The notes below the pieces were generated by a model. The model was not told where the DNA came from and did not search any database. It saw only the letters and a program-made list of their open reading frames with translations. From contig NC_051431.1 of NCBI RefSeq assembly GCF_001649575.2, positions 11,978,183-12,042,182 on the forward strand: a stretch of DNA of 64,000 nucleotides, in the 5' to 3' direction. Below, in pieces: positions 1-11,442 of this stretch (its first letter is position 1; each line of letters begins with the position of its first letter). This stretch comes from Kryptolebias marmoratus (Eukaryota; Chordata; Actinopteri; Cyprinodontiformes; Rivulidae). Position numbers and translations under genes: made by a program.

Positions 1-464
1 GGGAAGTGTCCAGCTGTCTTCTGCTCAGTGCAAATAGCAAACGCGTTCATCTGATTTACTTTGTTTTCCCATACCTGCACATGAGTAACTTGAGCAGCTG
101 TGTACAACTGAACAACTGTGATTTACGGGAAGGCTCGTCTCTGCAGATAGAGAGAGAGAGAGAGTGTGCAGTGAAATGGTTTTTTAACACCAAAGTGAGA
201 GGTTTCCACCCCCCGGGTCACTCTAAACTATGAGTAGGGTGGGTGATGGTTCTTAGTGCAGGGGAGAGGAAGAATGCAGACAAACACTTGTTAGGATATT
301 TCTTGTTACTTGTGTTTGCATGTGAATCGTGAGATGGTTCGTAGTGCAGGGACTAAGACTTTAAACTCACTGCTTGGTAAACTTATTTTTATTTTTAAAA
401 GGTGAAAACATTTGCTACTTTTTTTACTATTGAACAGAGTAATTTGAACACGACCTGGTTAAAA

Positions 465-549
465 CGGGAGGTGGGGCTCTCGGACCCCCCCAAAGGGGTT
501 CACCAGAACCGGGAGGTGGGGCTCTTGGACCCCCCCAAAGGGGTTCACC
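465..549. repeat. Two-copy 40-bp tandem repeat (45-bp period)
   Basis: A 40-base unit starting cgggaggtggggctct and ending aaaggggttcacc occurs at 465-504 and again at 510-549, with one or two differences and a 5-base spacer. Each unit contains a C7 run followed by aaagggg. No coding potential is evident; it looks like a simple local duplication. Confidence 0.8.
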
Positions 550-567
550 TAAAGGTCAATATGGCCG

Positions 568-659
568 GGGTAATAAAACTGTCACTTTGAGTTTGACGAG
601 AGGTGGATGACATTAAAGGTCAAAAGGTCAGGGTAATAAAACTGTCACTTTGAGTTTGA
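568..659. repeat. Two-copy 29-bp repeat (63-bp period)
   Basis: The 29-mer beginning gggtaataaaactgtcac is present at 568-596 and 631-659. It follows directly after the 45-bp-period repeat, so 465-659 forms a small complex tandem array. The rest of 1-1440 contains no recognisable gene or known element. Confidence 0.75.
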
Positions 660-1449
660 TGAGAAGTGGGGTATATATTCTCTAGAAGCCTTACACTTAA
701 CTTGTATTTCTGAAGCACAGTTTAGCCCCTCTCTGCTCAGGCTAGTGCCGAGAGCTGGCAATCCAGAGAAATTTCATCTTAGGGATCTTTATGTGAAAAG
801 GGGGCAGATGCTGGGAAAAGATGTTTGAAGTTTTTATTCAGTGTTGTTTTTCAGTCTGAGTAAATCTGAGGAAGGGGAGAGAAATTACAGAGAACATAAA
901 AAAGTAAAAAATAAAGAAGTCTTTTGAAAAGTGTATGAGAAAGATTTGGTATTAGGTCATCAAAACAGGACAAAACTTTTCTAATTTCCTTGTTTGTTTT
1001 TACAATTATAAAAGAAATCTTACTAGCTGCAATAAAAGGTATAAAACAAAAGATAATAATGAGAAAATCCTATTTGAATATTGTCTTAAAACAATGCTCA
1101 TATTGTATTTTATCTTCATATAGACGAGTTTTGTGTCAAAGAAGCAAAATTTACCAAGGTTGTTCAGACTTTTTAAAGGTGGTGTATGAGTATCTGAAAA
1201 AAGCCTGGTTGGATCAACAGTGCTTTTGTTTGCCTTGTGGGAATGACCAGGTTTATGTGTGTCACTTGCCTGAGAAAGACAGGGCACCAGGACGGGCTGT
1301 GAGAGGATGGCAATACTTTTAAAAAGGTCTATCGAAGTCCATTACTTGACAAGTCAGGAAGTCAGAAAGGGCAGCGACAGTGGCGAACCCAATGCGCAGA
1401 CTTATCTTTGATTTAAGGAAAAATAAAAATAGATTTTTAAATTAAAAAA

Positions 1450-1790
1450 AACAAAACAAAAAAGCTGACAGGGCAGCAAAATCAACCATAACAAAAATCC
1501 TAAGAGAAACAAAAAGAGGAGGCGAGGCATGGAAGGAGAACAAAACAGCAGGAGACAATGGACCAGCAAGGAAATGGAGAAAGTGGTTTTAAAGACAGAA
1601 TAATTAGGGGAAGTGCGCACGTGTGTGATTAGAAAACTTGGAACAGGTGTAGATGGGCATGGCAGGCAAACTGAGGAGAAGTGAATAATGACATGAAACA
1701 AAAACACGAGGAACAAAGACAGAACAAAACCGAACTAAACATAAAGATGACAAAATATAAGAAATCACAAACCCCAACTGAAACATGAAT
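1450..1790 (-). repeat. LTR-like dispersed repeat, minus-strand copy
   Basis: Read on the minus strand, this segment aligns along most of its length with 17200-17570 (plus strand). Shared stretches include tttcatgtcattattcact, cacttcccctaat, ttgctggtccattg and the closing tgctgcc...gtcagctttttg. It shows no coding capacity. It has the T-rich, C-rich look of a non-coding LTR or tail region. Together with 11443-11887 it makes a three-copy family in this window. Confidence 0.6.
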
Positions 1791-1799
1791 CAGAAACAT

Positions 1800-3960
1800 A
1801 AAAACTTAACCCCTGAAAACTGAAAACAAAGCACCAATAACCAAAGCCAAAAAAAGTAAGCACAAAACTACTTAAATCCATGACGTGTTTAGCAAAACGG
1901 ACATGTGCTTACCATTATGTTGAGTGTTGTGTTAATGAGAATAGTCAGAGCTAACACAGAACTTCAAACATATTTGACCTTTATCTTTGTCTGTAAGTTT
2001 AACAAGCTGTCTGATTTGTTCGGTTACTTAGTGGCAGCTTCCACACAGACATCACTGCCTCCCAGATGTTCCGTCTCTGCAGCTCTCGTCTGGGATCTAG
2101 TTCAGGAAACGGGACAGACAACTATTTCTCATTTGCTACAATTCCTGACAACCACAGATTTCCCATGAAAAACAGATGGACATCCTACAATTCATCATTA
2201 ACTGTTTGCACACTGGCTCTAATGGAATATGTAATTCTGGTCTTGATTTTTTTAACATAGCTCAAAGGTTGTCAAATTTGTGCAGTCTAATGCAGTTTCT
2301 GTGCAGTTTTGCAATATGGCCACAAAAATGGGCACCACTTTTACCTTCCTCTGGCCGTTCCTAAAACACCAGCAGAGCTGGCCATATCCTGAGACGATGT
2401 GAACTTTGCTTTTTGTCTTGAGAAGATCTGAGGAAATCAAACTAATAGGATTTTTCGAAGTAGCTGCTACGAAGAGATAAAAACAGTGGTCATAAATTAA
2501 TAAAAAAAATTAAATAAAACATTGATTGATGAGACTTTTTAGTCACCCTTTTTTCACGTGTTAACAATGTTTTGCACTTCATCAAGCAATAGTTGGGGTC
2601 ATGAGTCTGCAACCTTTAATTTGTAGGTCAAAGGGCAAAAAAGTGTGGGAACCACTGGCTCAGAGGAGTAACAGCAACAGGTTGACTTCAACCTGCCCCA
2701 CATGCCACCTCCATTCTCTTATAAATCACACAAGACAGTGGTTCAAGATGTCTCAGGCCTGACTTGAAGTGTTTTGTCAAAGGAGCTTATGTTCCCTGTT
2801 AACAAATTAACACACTAAAATAAACACAGATGCAACAATAAGGAAGATATCACAAGTTGATATCAAGAACCAGAGAGCAGGATTCAGAGACAGTTGGATA
2901 GAAAAGGTAAAGTTTTTAATAAACCATTTTTAGCAAAACTAACAATACTTCTAGGCAAGAAAACCTAAATGAACAAAATACAAAAGAATCTAGAATAGCA
3001 AACCAAACTGTACAAAAATAAAAAATAATGTACAAAAATAGGCAGAATACATACTAATAATAAATGAAGAACAGGTGAGAGGCAATCAGCAAACAAAGAC
3101 CAGGTGTGACATGGAAGCAGAAAATAAACTAACCTAAAGTACAAACGGGTAAAGGCAGGTTGAACAGCATTTTCAAGATAACAGAAACATAGAAGAGAAC
3201 TGATGACAGATAGTGGAATACAAAGCCTTACCACAAAATCCAAGCTATATTTCAATAAAGCAAGAGACATGAATAGATTATCTTAAGTTTTCTTCTGATC
3301 ATAGCAGGGAAAAAAGAGTACAAGAAGTGTGATGATGGAGACAGCAGAAGTACAGAAAATTAAAATGTCTCAAGGAAATACAATGAAGCTGTGAAAAGAA
3401 TTTCTTAACAACAAGCCAAAACAAGCTGTCTTAAGGATGTGTGGCAGACGAAACGACCAGAAAACCCAGTGGTCCCAGACAAGGAGGCTAAAGCTGGAGA
3501 GCCGTGAAGTCTGGGAGGCTTTACTCTGACGTACAGTGATTCATTTTAAAGTGAAAGCTGACAAGGCAGCCCTCTGTGTGCAGGCTGGCAGTGAGTAAAT
3601 GGACAAATTACTCCGTTGGCTAAACTTACAGACAGGAAGCTAAACTCAAAAATGAAACCAAAGTCTCTGAGGGGCGCCCTTCGCACAAAATGCCATTTTC
3701 AAGAAATACAAGGTCGGATTTTTTTTTTTGTGAATTTAGTTATGATCTCCAAGATATTCTATGAATCTCCAGTCTAAATTGTTATTTTGTGGTTCTCCAG
3801 ATTTTTTCTGTTGGGTGTCACCAGGCAGAATCCACCATGTTAATCTACACCTAAACCTTGTGGGTTCGGTTTGATTGACCTTAAACACAGCTCCTATGAT
3901 AAAACTAATTACTGCATTCGGCAAAGTTATTAAACAACCGATTACTCATTGGATAAATTG
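1800..3960. other. Non-coding stretch, no gene recognised
   Basis: AT-rich intergenic DNA without a convincing exon. The only recognisable piece is at about 2570-2665. It ends in gtgggaaccactggctc, which read in reverse resembles the hAT-type terminal repeat gagccagtggttccca that also appears at 43085. The A-rich part at about 2880-3280 is probably an old retroelement but could not be classified. Confidence 0.5.
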
Positions 3961-3969
3961 GTTGTAATG

Positions 3970-4345
3970 GTAAATGGTAAATGACTGGGATCCCGGCAGA
4001 AGACATGCGCGCTGAGGATTGCCGAGCTTGGATGAATAGCTCGAGGCCAGGATCCGGGCAGTCGTTCCCCCGCCGGGGCCCGGACACTGGTGGTGGAGCG
4101 GAGACCAGAAAGAAGGGAAACTCAGCGGAGCATGGAGGAGTCCGGAGGACAAGGGTGGAGATGGGGAGGAGGCGGGTTGATCCGTGAATGATAAGCCTTT
4201 TAAAAAGGTTCCTGAGTCATGATTGGCTGAGGCGGAGTGAGGACTTGGCGCTGGTTGGCTGAGGCGGCGCTGTGGCAATTGGATGATGCAGGTAGGCTGG
4301 AGAGAGTCTCCCAGTCTGAATTTTCACCTAGGCTTCATTACACCA
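3970..4345. repeat. GC-rich CCAAT-box dispersed element, copy 1
   Basis: A GC-rich island of about 375 bp in AT-rich surroundings. It aligns in the same orientation with 9360-9740. Shared landmarks, in order, are ggcagaagac/ggcggaagac, the segment ccggacactggtggtgga, a cluster of attggct/attggat (inverted CCAAT boxes) and the end block cctaggcttcat. The order and spacing are conserved, so this is a repeat family rather than convergent composition. Its class is not recognised; the CCAAT cluster suggests a promoter-bearing end of a retroelement, which is inference. Confidence 0.6.
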
Positions 4346-4472
4346 GCGCCACCAAACCCCTTGTAGTACTAATAGCGTGGAATAAAATGTTCAATCCCAC
4401 ACAAATGAGGACACTTGGTAGTCCTACTTGGTCTTGAAGTGTGAATGTTAAACATAAAGGGAGAACAGAAAG

Positions 4473-4997
4473 AACTGAGCTGATAGACGGCCAGACAGGA
4501 AGCAGGAAGTCACGGTTAAGGTCAGGTTATGGTTATGGGCAGTTCGGGATCTGTCATGAAAAATTGGCAAGTACGGGAAAGATAGATGAAGGGCAGTTAC
4601 AGGAAAATATTTCTGACACCGTAGGCGTTAAATGTCGTTAAGTCTCAGAATGCAGCTTGAGTGTTTAAAAAAAATAGTGGAAACATGGACCAGTCAGTGT
4701 GTGGAAAAAATGCTGATAATAAATTTAGCAAACACAGCTGCATGTGTAGACATCCAAACATCCATGGCACCCCAATCACCAGACAAAGACACACACACAC
4801 ACAAAGTAAGTGACCCAGAAGACAGGCATCACACAAATACCAAATGAACCACAGAAATACCAGTTTAATTGGGCAGATGCAAAACTGAGCTGATAGACGG
4901 CCAGACAGGAAGCAGGAAGTCACGGTTAAGGTCAGGTTATGGTTATGGGCAGTTCGGGATCTGTCATGAAAAATTGGCAAGTACGGGAAAGATAGAT
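4473..4997 (+). repeat. Perfect 115-bp direct repeat, copies 410 bp apart
   Basis: Bases 4473-4587 and 4883-4997 appear identical over 115 bases, starting aactgagctgatagacgg and ending gggaaagatagat. The segment between them (4588-4882) is unrelated and holds a short CA run. Such identity beside diverged repeats means the duplication is recent, is still being homogenised, or is an assembly artefact. Confidence 0.8.
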
Positions 4998-5280
4998 TTT
5001 AAAGGTCAAACTAAGTATTTAAAATCTTGCTTTGGCTTCATCTTTCCAGAAAAAGAAAACAGATTTTAAAACATCTTACTAAGTGGAGGTGTGGGGAGCT
5101 TGTACATTAAAAAATGGAGGTATTACTTTCATGTTATTTTACACACCTTGGCAAGAAAAACTGCAGAGCCAGTATGTCTGACTGCAGACATATTGACTGC
5201 AGTCAAGTATGGAAACTTGACTGCAGTCAATATGTCTGGAGCTTAGAAATGGACAATAACAATGGATTAAACCAAGAACA
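4856..5280 (+). repeat. Unclassified dispersed repeat, copy A
   Basis: After the 115-bp repeat, this segment aligns with the reverse complement of about 19600-19850. Shared blocks include ccagtttaatt, aaggtcaa, agtatttaaaatc, aagaaaacagattttaaa, aagtggaggtgt and atatgtctggagct. It contains the perfect hairpin at 5185-5238. It is non-coding; the family is unknown to me, and a DNA-transposon derivative is the likeliest class. Confidence 0.55.
5185..5238. repeat. Perfect inverted repeat, 24-bp arms, 6-nt loop
   Basis: Arm 5185-5208 (cagacatattgactgcagtc plus aagt) is exactly complementary to 5215-5238, separated by atggaa. Immediately upstream, tatgtctg at 5173-5180 can also pair with cagacata at 5185-5192, giving an alternative small stem. 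It lies inside repeat copy A. Confidence 0.9.
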
Positions 5281-5369
5281 GGACAGGGAATTAAAGGAAG
5301 AACATTTTCACCCACCTCAGTTCAAAAAAGGTGGGATTTAATGTTTTATTTGACTCGTGAATGCTGCAG

Positions 5370-5690
5370 AATGGAAACGCCAGAAAATGCCAGGCATGCT
5401 CCACTCCCTTACAAAGAAATCAGAAACAAACTCAAGTATTCTTGACACTATTAAGGATTAGATCACTTGGAAGAACTGATAAAAGGCTCAGTAGTTTTTT
5501 GTTTGTTTGCTTTTGCTAATTAAACCAAAAGGACCAGTTTAATTAGCCAGAGGCTAAACAGGAAAGCTGTTTTTAAGGTCAAGCCAAGTATTTAAAATCA
5601 TGTTTTTAGCTTCATCTTTCCATAAAAAGAAAACAATATTGGTCACCTTTAGCATGTGGACTTTTATAACATTAATTAATCAGCTCTATG
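5370..5690 (+). repeat. Unclassified dispersed repeat, copy B
   Basis: Matches the reverse complement of about 19740-20010. Shared blocks are agaatggaaac, catgctccactccctta, gaaatcag, ggaccagtttaatt, ggctaaacaggaa and ccaagtatttaaaatcat. It is tandem to copy A and inverted relative to copy C upstream of the channel gene. No open reading frame of note. Confidence 0.6.
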
Positions 5691-5869
5691 GATTACAGGA
5701 ACACTCCTAGAGACCTCTTTTTTTAGGGAAAGTGATGCTAAACAACATTCCACACATATTTAAACAGCATGATCCTATATTAAAAGGATTAGTTTGTCAT
5801 AAACATTTTAGATGTATATATGGACTATTTTTGTATATTCTCATGAACATGGTACTTTGGTTTTGTGTT

Positions 5870-6450
5870 CTGACTTCTGCACTAAGATGGTAAAATAAAA
5901 CAGAGGCCTCAGTATACCATGTCAACAATAAGGCATCAGCAGCTAACGCACACACACAGGTTAAACAGCCGTTTCAGCCACAATAGATAGGATAAAGTGT
6001 AATTATTTGGTCAAAGGAGTGAAGCTTTTCCCTGAAGCTAAAACAGATAATAATGTCTCAGGGATTAAAATAATCCAGCTCTATCTGTGAAACGGAGTTA
6101 CAGACTCTCTACTGTCTTTGAAAATTCTGCCATTGTGGAACCGGAGGGTCCCGCTGAACCAAGCCAGGAGTAATTTCCTCTACAGGTGCCTTTGTTTTAC
6201 TGGCTGCAGTTATTTCACAGTGTAATGATACACCAGGGATTTTTTTCACACAAAAGACATCAAGTACTATTCCCAGAACAAGTCATTTGAAAGTTCATAT
6301 GACGCGTTCTTTTGTACTAAATCAGTCGTCTGCTACCTTTCCTCACTATCTTTTATTAATTTGTACCAAAGCATTATTTTTACCTCGTTTCAATTTGAGG
6401 TAAAAGCAGAAAACCATATGTGATTGCTTGTAAACTTAAAAGGTATGTGT
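5870..6450 (+). repeat. Long dispersed direct repeat, copy 1
   Basis: Aligns colinearly with about 16190-16770 over nearly 600 bp. Shared blocks, in order: cacacacaggttaaaca, ctgtctttgaaaattctg, gtggaaccggagggtc, gtaatgaca/gtaatgata, cacacaaaagaca and cttcttttgtac/gttcttttgtac. Copy 2 lies inside the intron of the channel gene. This could be an interspersed element or an old local segmental duplication. No coding region seen. Confidence 0.65.
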
Positions 6451-6779
6451 AAAGCTACGTGTCTTAGTAAAGAGCAAAAAGTGCAACAATAACCCAAAAC
6501 TTTAGATTTAGTTGTGTCTGAATGTTTCCGCATTACAACAGAAGAACAAAGGATTTATTTTAATAACTAGGTCTGTTTGGTTCTCAAAAGAAAACAGTTA
6601 ATAGCCAGTTTCACATGTTTGAATCTTTACCTCACTTTAATATAAATATATACAAAAATACTTAAACCTAGCATCCTTTCATGCCAGAGTTTTAAACGAA
6701 GATCATCTTAGGCTGAGAAAGGATGGAGTTATAGCCTTTTTGGTCCGACCATGTAAATGACAATATGCACCATTTCATG

Positions 6780-7335
6780 TGATATTATGGAATCTTGTCA
6801 GATGTGTTAGGGCTCAGGGAATTTGTTGAGGATGACTCTCATCTACCACCACACCAAATTTAACTTAATATCTGTAAAATCGAGGAAGTTGTAGCTATTT
6901 TTGAGGTGTTTTGGTTTGAGTAGCTGTGAGTCAACCATGCACACACACACACACACTCATCTTGACTTGACCCCAAATGTTAATGAGTTGTAGATGTACA
7001 TTCAATGATTGCAGGGTTCATGAGATATTTTGCTAACAGCGTTCATTTAAACAGTGAATACCGAAGTTTTAACCAAAGACATTGCTCAACAATGCACTCT
7101 GAATGTGTGTTGAGGATGACTTCCAGCTACTACCAGTTTAGCTCAACATCTGTAAAACTGACTTTCAGCTATCACCATTTTTATGTTGGCTAATGTCAAT
7201 TAGCTGTGGCAGCCATCTTGCATAGTGCACATCAGATGTAAATGCACATCCAGGGAGGACCTTTCTGAGAGTTTCATTAAAATTTGTACAGTGGTTCATG
7301 AGATATTTTGCTACCGCTACAGACAAACAAACACA
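6780..7335 (+). repeat. Tandem pair of a fish interspersed repeat
   Basis: Two successive copies (about 6790-7040 and 7085-7335) share ttgaggatgact, ctaccacc/ctaccag, aacatctgtaaaa and ttcatgagatattttgcta. The same repeat recurs at 40090-40690, also as a pair, and inverted at 59935-60170, where agctgtggcagccatcttg-type sequence is the landmark. Class unknown; no coding capacity. Confidence 0.6.
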
Positions 7336-7942
7336 CACAGGCATACACATGCAAAGTTCGCATGTTCGCACTGTCCATGAGTAAATTTTCTCCAAGTGTT
7401 TCAATTTATTCCCACAGATGGACTGGAGACTTGTACACCACCTCTCACCTGTTGCCTTCAACCCCCCACAATCCTAAACAAGACAAATTAGGTACGAAAA
7501 ATGGATGTGTCACCTAAAACAAAATCAGTCCAGCTATCTAAACTGGCCACGCATGTCTGCATTACCATGGTCAATCCTAACTGGGTGCCAGTGTGAACTT
7601 CAACATGACTTCTTTCTCCTGCTCTTTCATGTGCTGCTGTAGGTTTTAGGCTTGGAGGCCTAAAAATAGAAAGAAAACCCACAGTTCAGCTCCAAACTGA
7701 GCCAGCACATCTTGAGTGGTTTAAAATAAATAAAGCCTCTGCTCCGTCAGTGTGACCACATGGTTGCGATAGCCACAAAAGGAAACCCATTTGAAAAAAA
7801 AACAGGAAACTGACAATGAAACCAAAACTTCTCAACATACAATATATATCATTATGTGTCACATTGATTCTGATGTAAAAAAAAAAACATCCTCTCAACA
7901 TGAATGCCACATAAGTAAGGCATCTGATATTAATTCTCTATT

Positions 7943-8126
7943 TTAACCTCCTAGGACCCAAACTCTAGCATGGTATGCATTTTTAACTTTGCTCACTTAT
8001 TTGGGCTGATTGGGACCTGATGAGTGTAAAAACAAAGATTTTTTTTATCTTTTATAATGGAGTCTATGAGAAAAATGATGTCCACATATGTGGTTGCAGG
8101 GTCCAAGGAGGTTCCTAGGAGGTCAA
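7943..8126. mobile_element. piggyBac-like MITE (TTAA-flanked)
   Basis: The left end ttaacctcctagg (7943-7955) is mirrored at the right end by cctaggaggtcaa (8114-8126), with one mismatch. A second inner motif, gggtccaaggaggtt, lies just inside the right end. The TTAA target site on the left and TCAA on the right fit piggyBac-type insertion. At 184 bp it is non-autonomous and non-coding. Confidence 0.6.
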
Positions 8127-8129
8127 CTT

Positions 8130-9340
8130 ATCCTCAGATGATAAAGTGAGATTAAACCACAGGACGATTGCACTGAATGAGTCATTTACATGCAACACAG
8201 GAAGCCCACTGAACACACAGAGTGAATATTCAAGCATATTTCTCATTCCCAGAAAAGGGTTTACATCACTTCCATCCAATCCGGTCATTAATCTTTAAAA
8301 AAAAAAAAAAAAAAAACAGAGGAGGAAGGAGGTGAAAGAGACAACTTCCACTGTTTAAAAGAAGTTTTGGAATGTAGACAAAGAGGTCAAGTAAAAACCA
8401 CAAAGAAAGAAAAAAAAAGCCAAACTGGGCTTTTGTCAAGTCAGTGAGGAAATTTAAAAAACACAACATTGAACAGAAAAAGGAGAAGAAGGGAAGGGAA
8501 GAAACACATCAAAGAAGCCATCCAAACACAAGGATATCTTAACTGAGTGTCCTGTATTGTTCACATCTGTTCACTTTTCAACATTAGATCATGCCCTCTA
8601 AATGATACGGCTTTCCAGTTAAGACAAGACTGGTGGTGGCGTTGTGCTCTACTGATAAGCTTTGTTAAAATGAGCGCTCTGACAATCTGACGTCAGACAA
8701 ATGCTACTGATAGGATCGGTCTCATCTCTGGGGGGATTCTGCTTCACATTCCTTTTGTGAGAAATTGTGGGTTTTCCCATCTCGCTTATATTTTGGCCAC
8801 AAGAGTAACCATGATAATTATTTAGTCTTTTTATTTTAATAAAGTTTTTGTTGTTGTTGTTGTCTTGTCTTTGGATGAATAATTTACATTTTATTCACTC
8901 AATGCTTGTTTTCTCAGCCTTTCAAGGTCAAAGTCATTTTCATTTTTTTTTCAAAGAAAAAAATTAGACATGTTTCAGATGGCTGGAAATGCAATTCTGA
9001 CACATATGTGTTTGAGTGGGCTGCATTTCTTAAATGATTGAAATGGTTTAAATGTTTTCCCTTTACATGACTTTTGTTTTGTTTTGTTTGGATGCAGCTC
9101 TTAATTCTGACTTGAGAATCTGAGCTGTTATATGTAATACCAAAGTGATGTTTCCCTCTGCTGGTTCTGTTTGGATTTGAATGAACCTTTGACTCTATGC
9201 AGGACATGCAGACAGAAGACGGTAGAGTGAAACTTTAGTTGGGAAAGTTACATAGGTTTTGGGATGGACAGCTGTGGCATCGAAACAAGAATTCAACCTG
9301 GAGAGACTCACGACAAAGAGAAGCTGCAATTAAATGGTTT
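8130..9340. other. Non-coding stretch, no gene recognised
   Basis: No exon-like open frame or known repeat recognised. It contains a poly(A) run (about 8298-8316) and a (GTT)n run near 8848. A perfect TGACGTCA lies at 8688-8695, far from any gene found here. Confidence 0.5.
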
Positions 9341-9359
9341 TATTTGACATGAATGACAT

Positions 9360-9740
9360 AAGATATTTGGCGCTCGGACCTCGGCGGAAGACGCGAGTGC
9401 CAACAATAGCAATTCGCTTCGATGAGAAGCTCAGGTTGAGCATTAGAGGCGTCTTCCCCGGGCCGGACACTGGTGGTGGAGGTTGAAGAGGGGAAGGAAG
9501 CTTGAGGGAGCTGGGAAACTGGGGGTGGAGAAGGGGTGGAGGTGAGCTGAAGTTCAGCCGGTGAACGGATGGGGCCATAATGGAGGTCCTTTTGAACGAA
9601 GGCTTGCTCGCTGATTGGATACGCTGGAGGCACGGTCTGATGCTGATAGGCTGGAGTGGAGGTGCTCCACGCAGCGATTAGATGCAGGTGAGGCTGAAGC
9701 AGGTCTTCCAGTCTGTATTTACGCCTAGGCTTCATGTAAC
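9360..9740. repeat. GC-rich CCAAT-box dispersed element, copy 2
   Basis: Second copy of the element at 3970-4345, same orientation, same block order, ending cctaggcttcatg. On the minus strand it carries an open frame of 131 codons (9735 down to 9340) starting MKPRRKYRLEDLL. The equivalent frame in copy 1 stops after MKPR. The protein is low-complexity (Pro/Ser-rich) and not recognised, so I do not call it a gene. Confidence 0.6.
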
Positions 9741-11149
9741 AAAAGTTTGTATTTCATTGTGGGAATTGTAGTATTTGAAAACCATTTTTAGTCTAAAATG
9801 ACTGGCTTCATTTCTGACGTCAAGCTAAATTAAATAACTACAAAATAGTGACACTTTAGTTTAAGTTAAATAACTGGTTTTCAACTTGAAACAAACTATT
9901 ATAGTTTTTAATGTAAAAACTTTTTATCTTGGAGCCAGGCAAACATCAGTGTCTGACCTAATAATAGCTCAAAGGAAGAATGGACATTAATCTTGTGCAA
10001 AGTCAAGACAGAAAACTGTTAGAACAGCAAAAGGAAAGAGTATCTTGGACCCAAGTTGTTTTAGCTGAAGACTTTTTTTCTACTATATCAAATTTCAGGG
10101 TACGTGCAGAACAACATGTGGCTCAGTGTTTTAAAATACTAGATTTCTTCCCCCAAACCAGTAATGGAAAGCATAAGCTCCACCCTTGTGAAAGAGAGAA
10201 CATTTTCTGTTTATTGTTTTAAAACAATAACAAGTGAGTGCAGGCCATTTATACAGGGGATAACACACTTGTACTGGTGACATTTCCCTCACATTTTCTT
10301 AAATCTGAAGCAACTGCAGATATATACAAGAATTTTACCTATTTATCTGTTTTGTATATTTTATCCACCTAATGACTGTATAAGTTTATATTTACTGCTA
10401 GTTCTGTATGAAATACAAAACTGCCTACATTCATAGTAAATGGCCTGCATTTGTATGGCATTTTATCTAGTCAAAAGCCCTTCACACTACAGTAAGTCAT
10501 TCAGCCATTCATCCACTCCTTGATGGTGGTAAGATACCTTGTGGCCACAGCTGCTCTGGCAGCTCTGGCAGCCATCACACCAGCACCATCAAGCCCTCTT
10601 TTACAAGAACACAATGGCTGAGACGGTTACAGTTACAGGACAAACCCCTAAGCCCTGAGCCACTGCAGCCTCATTCATGGTTTATTTAATCTGTTGTAAT
10701 CAGTCACAGGGATTATACTGAAACACAATGTAATCTTTGACGCCACAAGTTTATCTACGCTGATGGCAGAAAACCCAAACATTCAGATGGTTTTTTTTTT
10801 TGCCACACTCCTCTCATGTGGAATAAAATGTGAGAACTCACCTGCTACTGTAACCAGAGATTAGAACACATAATGAAGCATTCAGAGAGATAAAGCAAAA
10901 CGTCTCAATTCTTTATTAGTTGTACTTTTCCTCCGTTTTAAATGTTTGCATGGCTGTAGCTTATTTTTGCTTCTGCTTGCTGTTGCATCATTTCAGTGAC
11001 TAATCTGATGTGTTCATCATGTAGCACTCTGAATGAGTCCAACTGTGTTGACATTTTGATCTCTATCATCCTTTGTTTTTTTTTTCCTGTCCTCACTTTT
11101 TCACCTCCTGCTTGACGTGCTTGTTCTTCACAGGCTGCTAAATAATGGA

Positions 11150-11195
<46 letters not shown>

Positions 11196-11442
11196 TTTTT
11201 TTTTTTTTTATTAACGTCAAAGTTAAGCAAATGAAAGCTTTCGGTTAGTTTCTGACATTTGCTATTGTTTATTGCGAGCACCAAAGCACTACAATAGTTG
11301 CACAGAGTATGTTTTAGCTGCATAATATTGGCCAGTAAGTTGAATGCAGTTTATTCATTCATTTGATTTTCATTTATGCTGCGTGTAATTACCACAAATA
11401 ATCACAAATATGCTGGTTACTACCTGTAACACTGATCACTGT
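9741..11442. other. Non-coding stretch with (TA)n microsatellite
   Basis: AT-rich intergenic DNA without recognisable exons. A (TA)n run occupies about 11151-11187 and is followed by a T tract. Confidence 0.55.

Noticed and set aside
1402..1716. 104-codon minus-strand hydrophobic frame
   Set aside because: It follows the T-rich LTR-like repeat shared with 17200-17570; low-complexity Leu/Phe content is a product of base composition.
8688..8695. TGACGTCA as a regulatory CRE
   Set aside because: No gene start within several kilobases; kept only as a caution against over-reading the intronic CRE.
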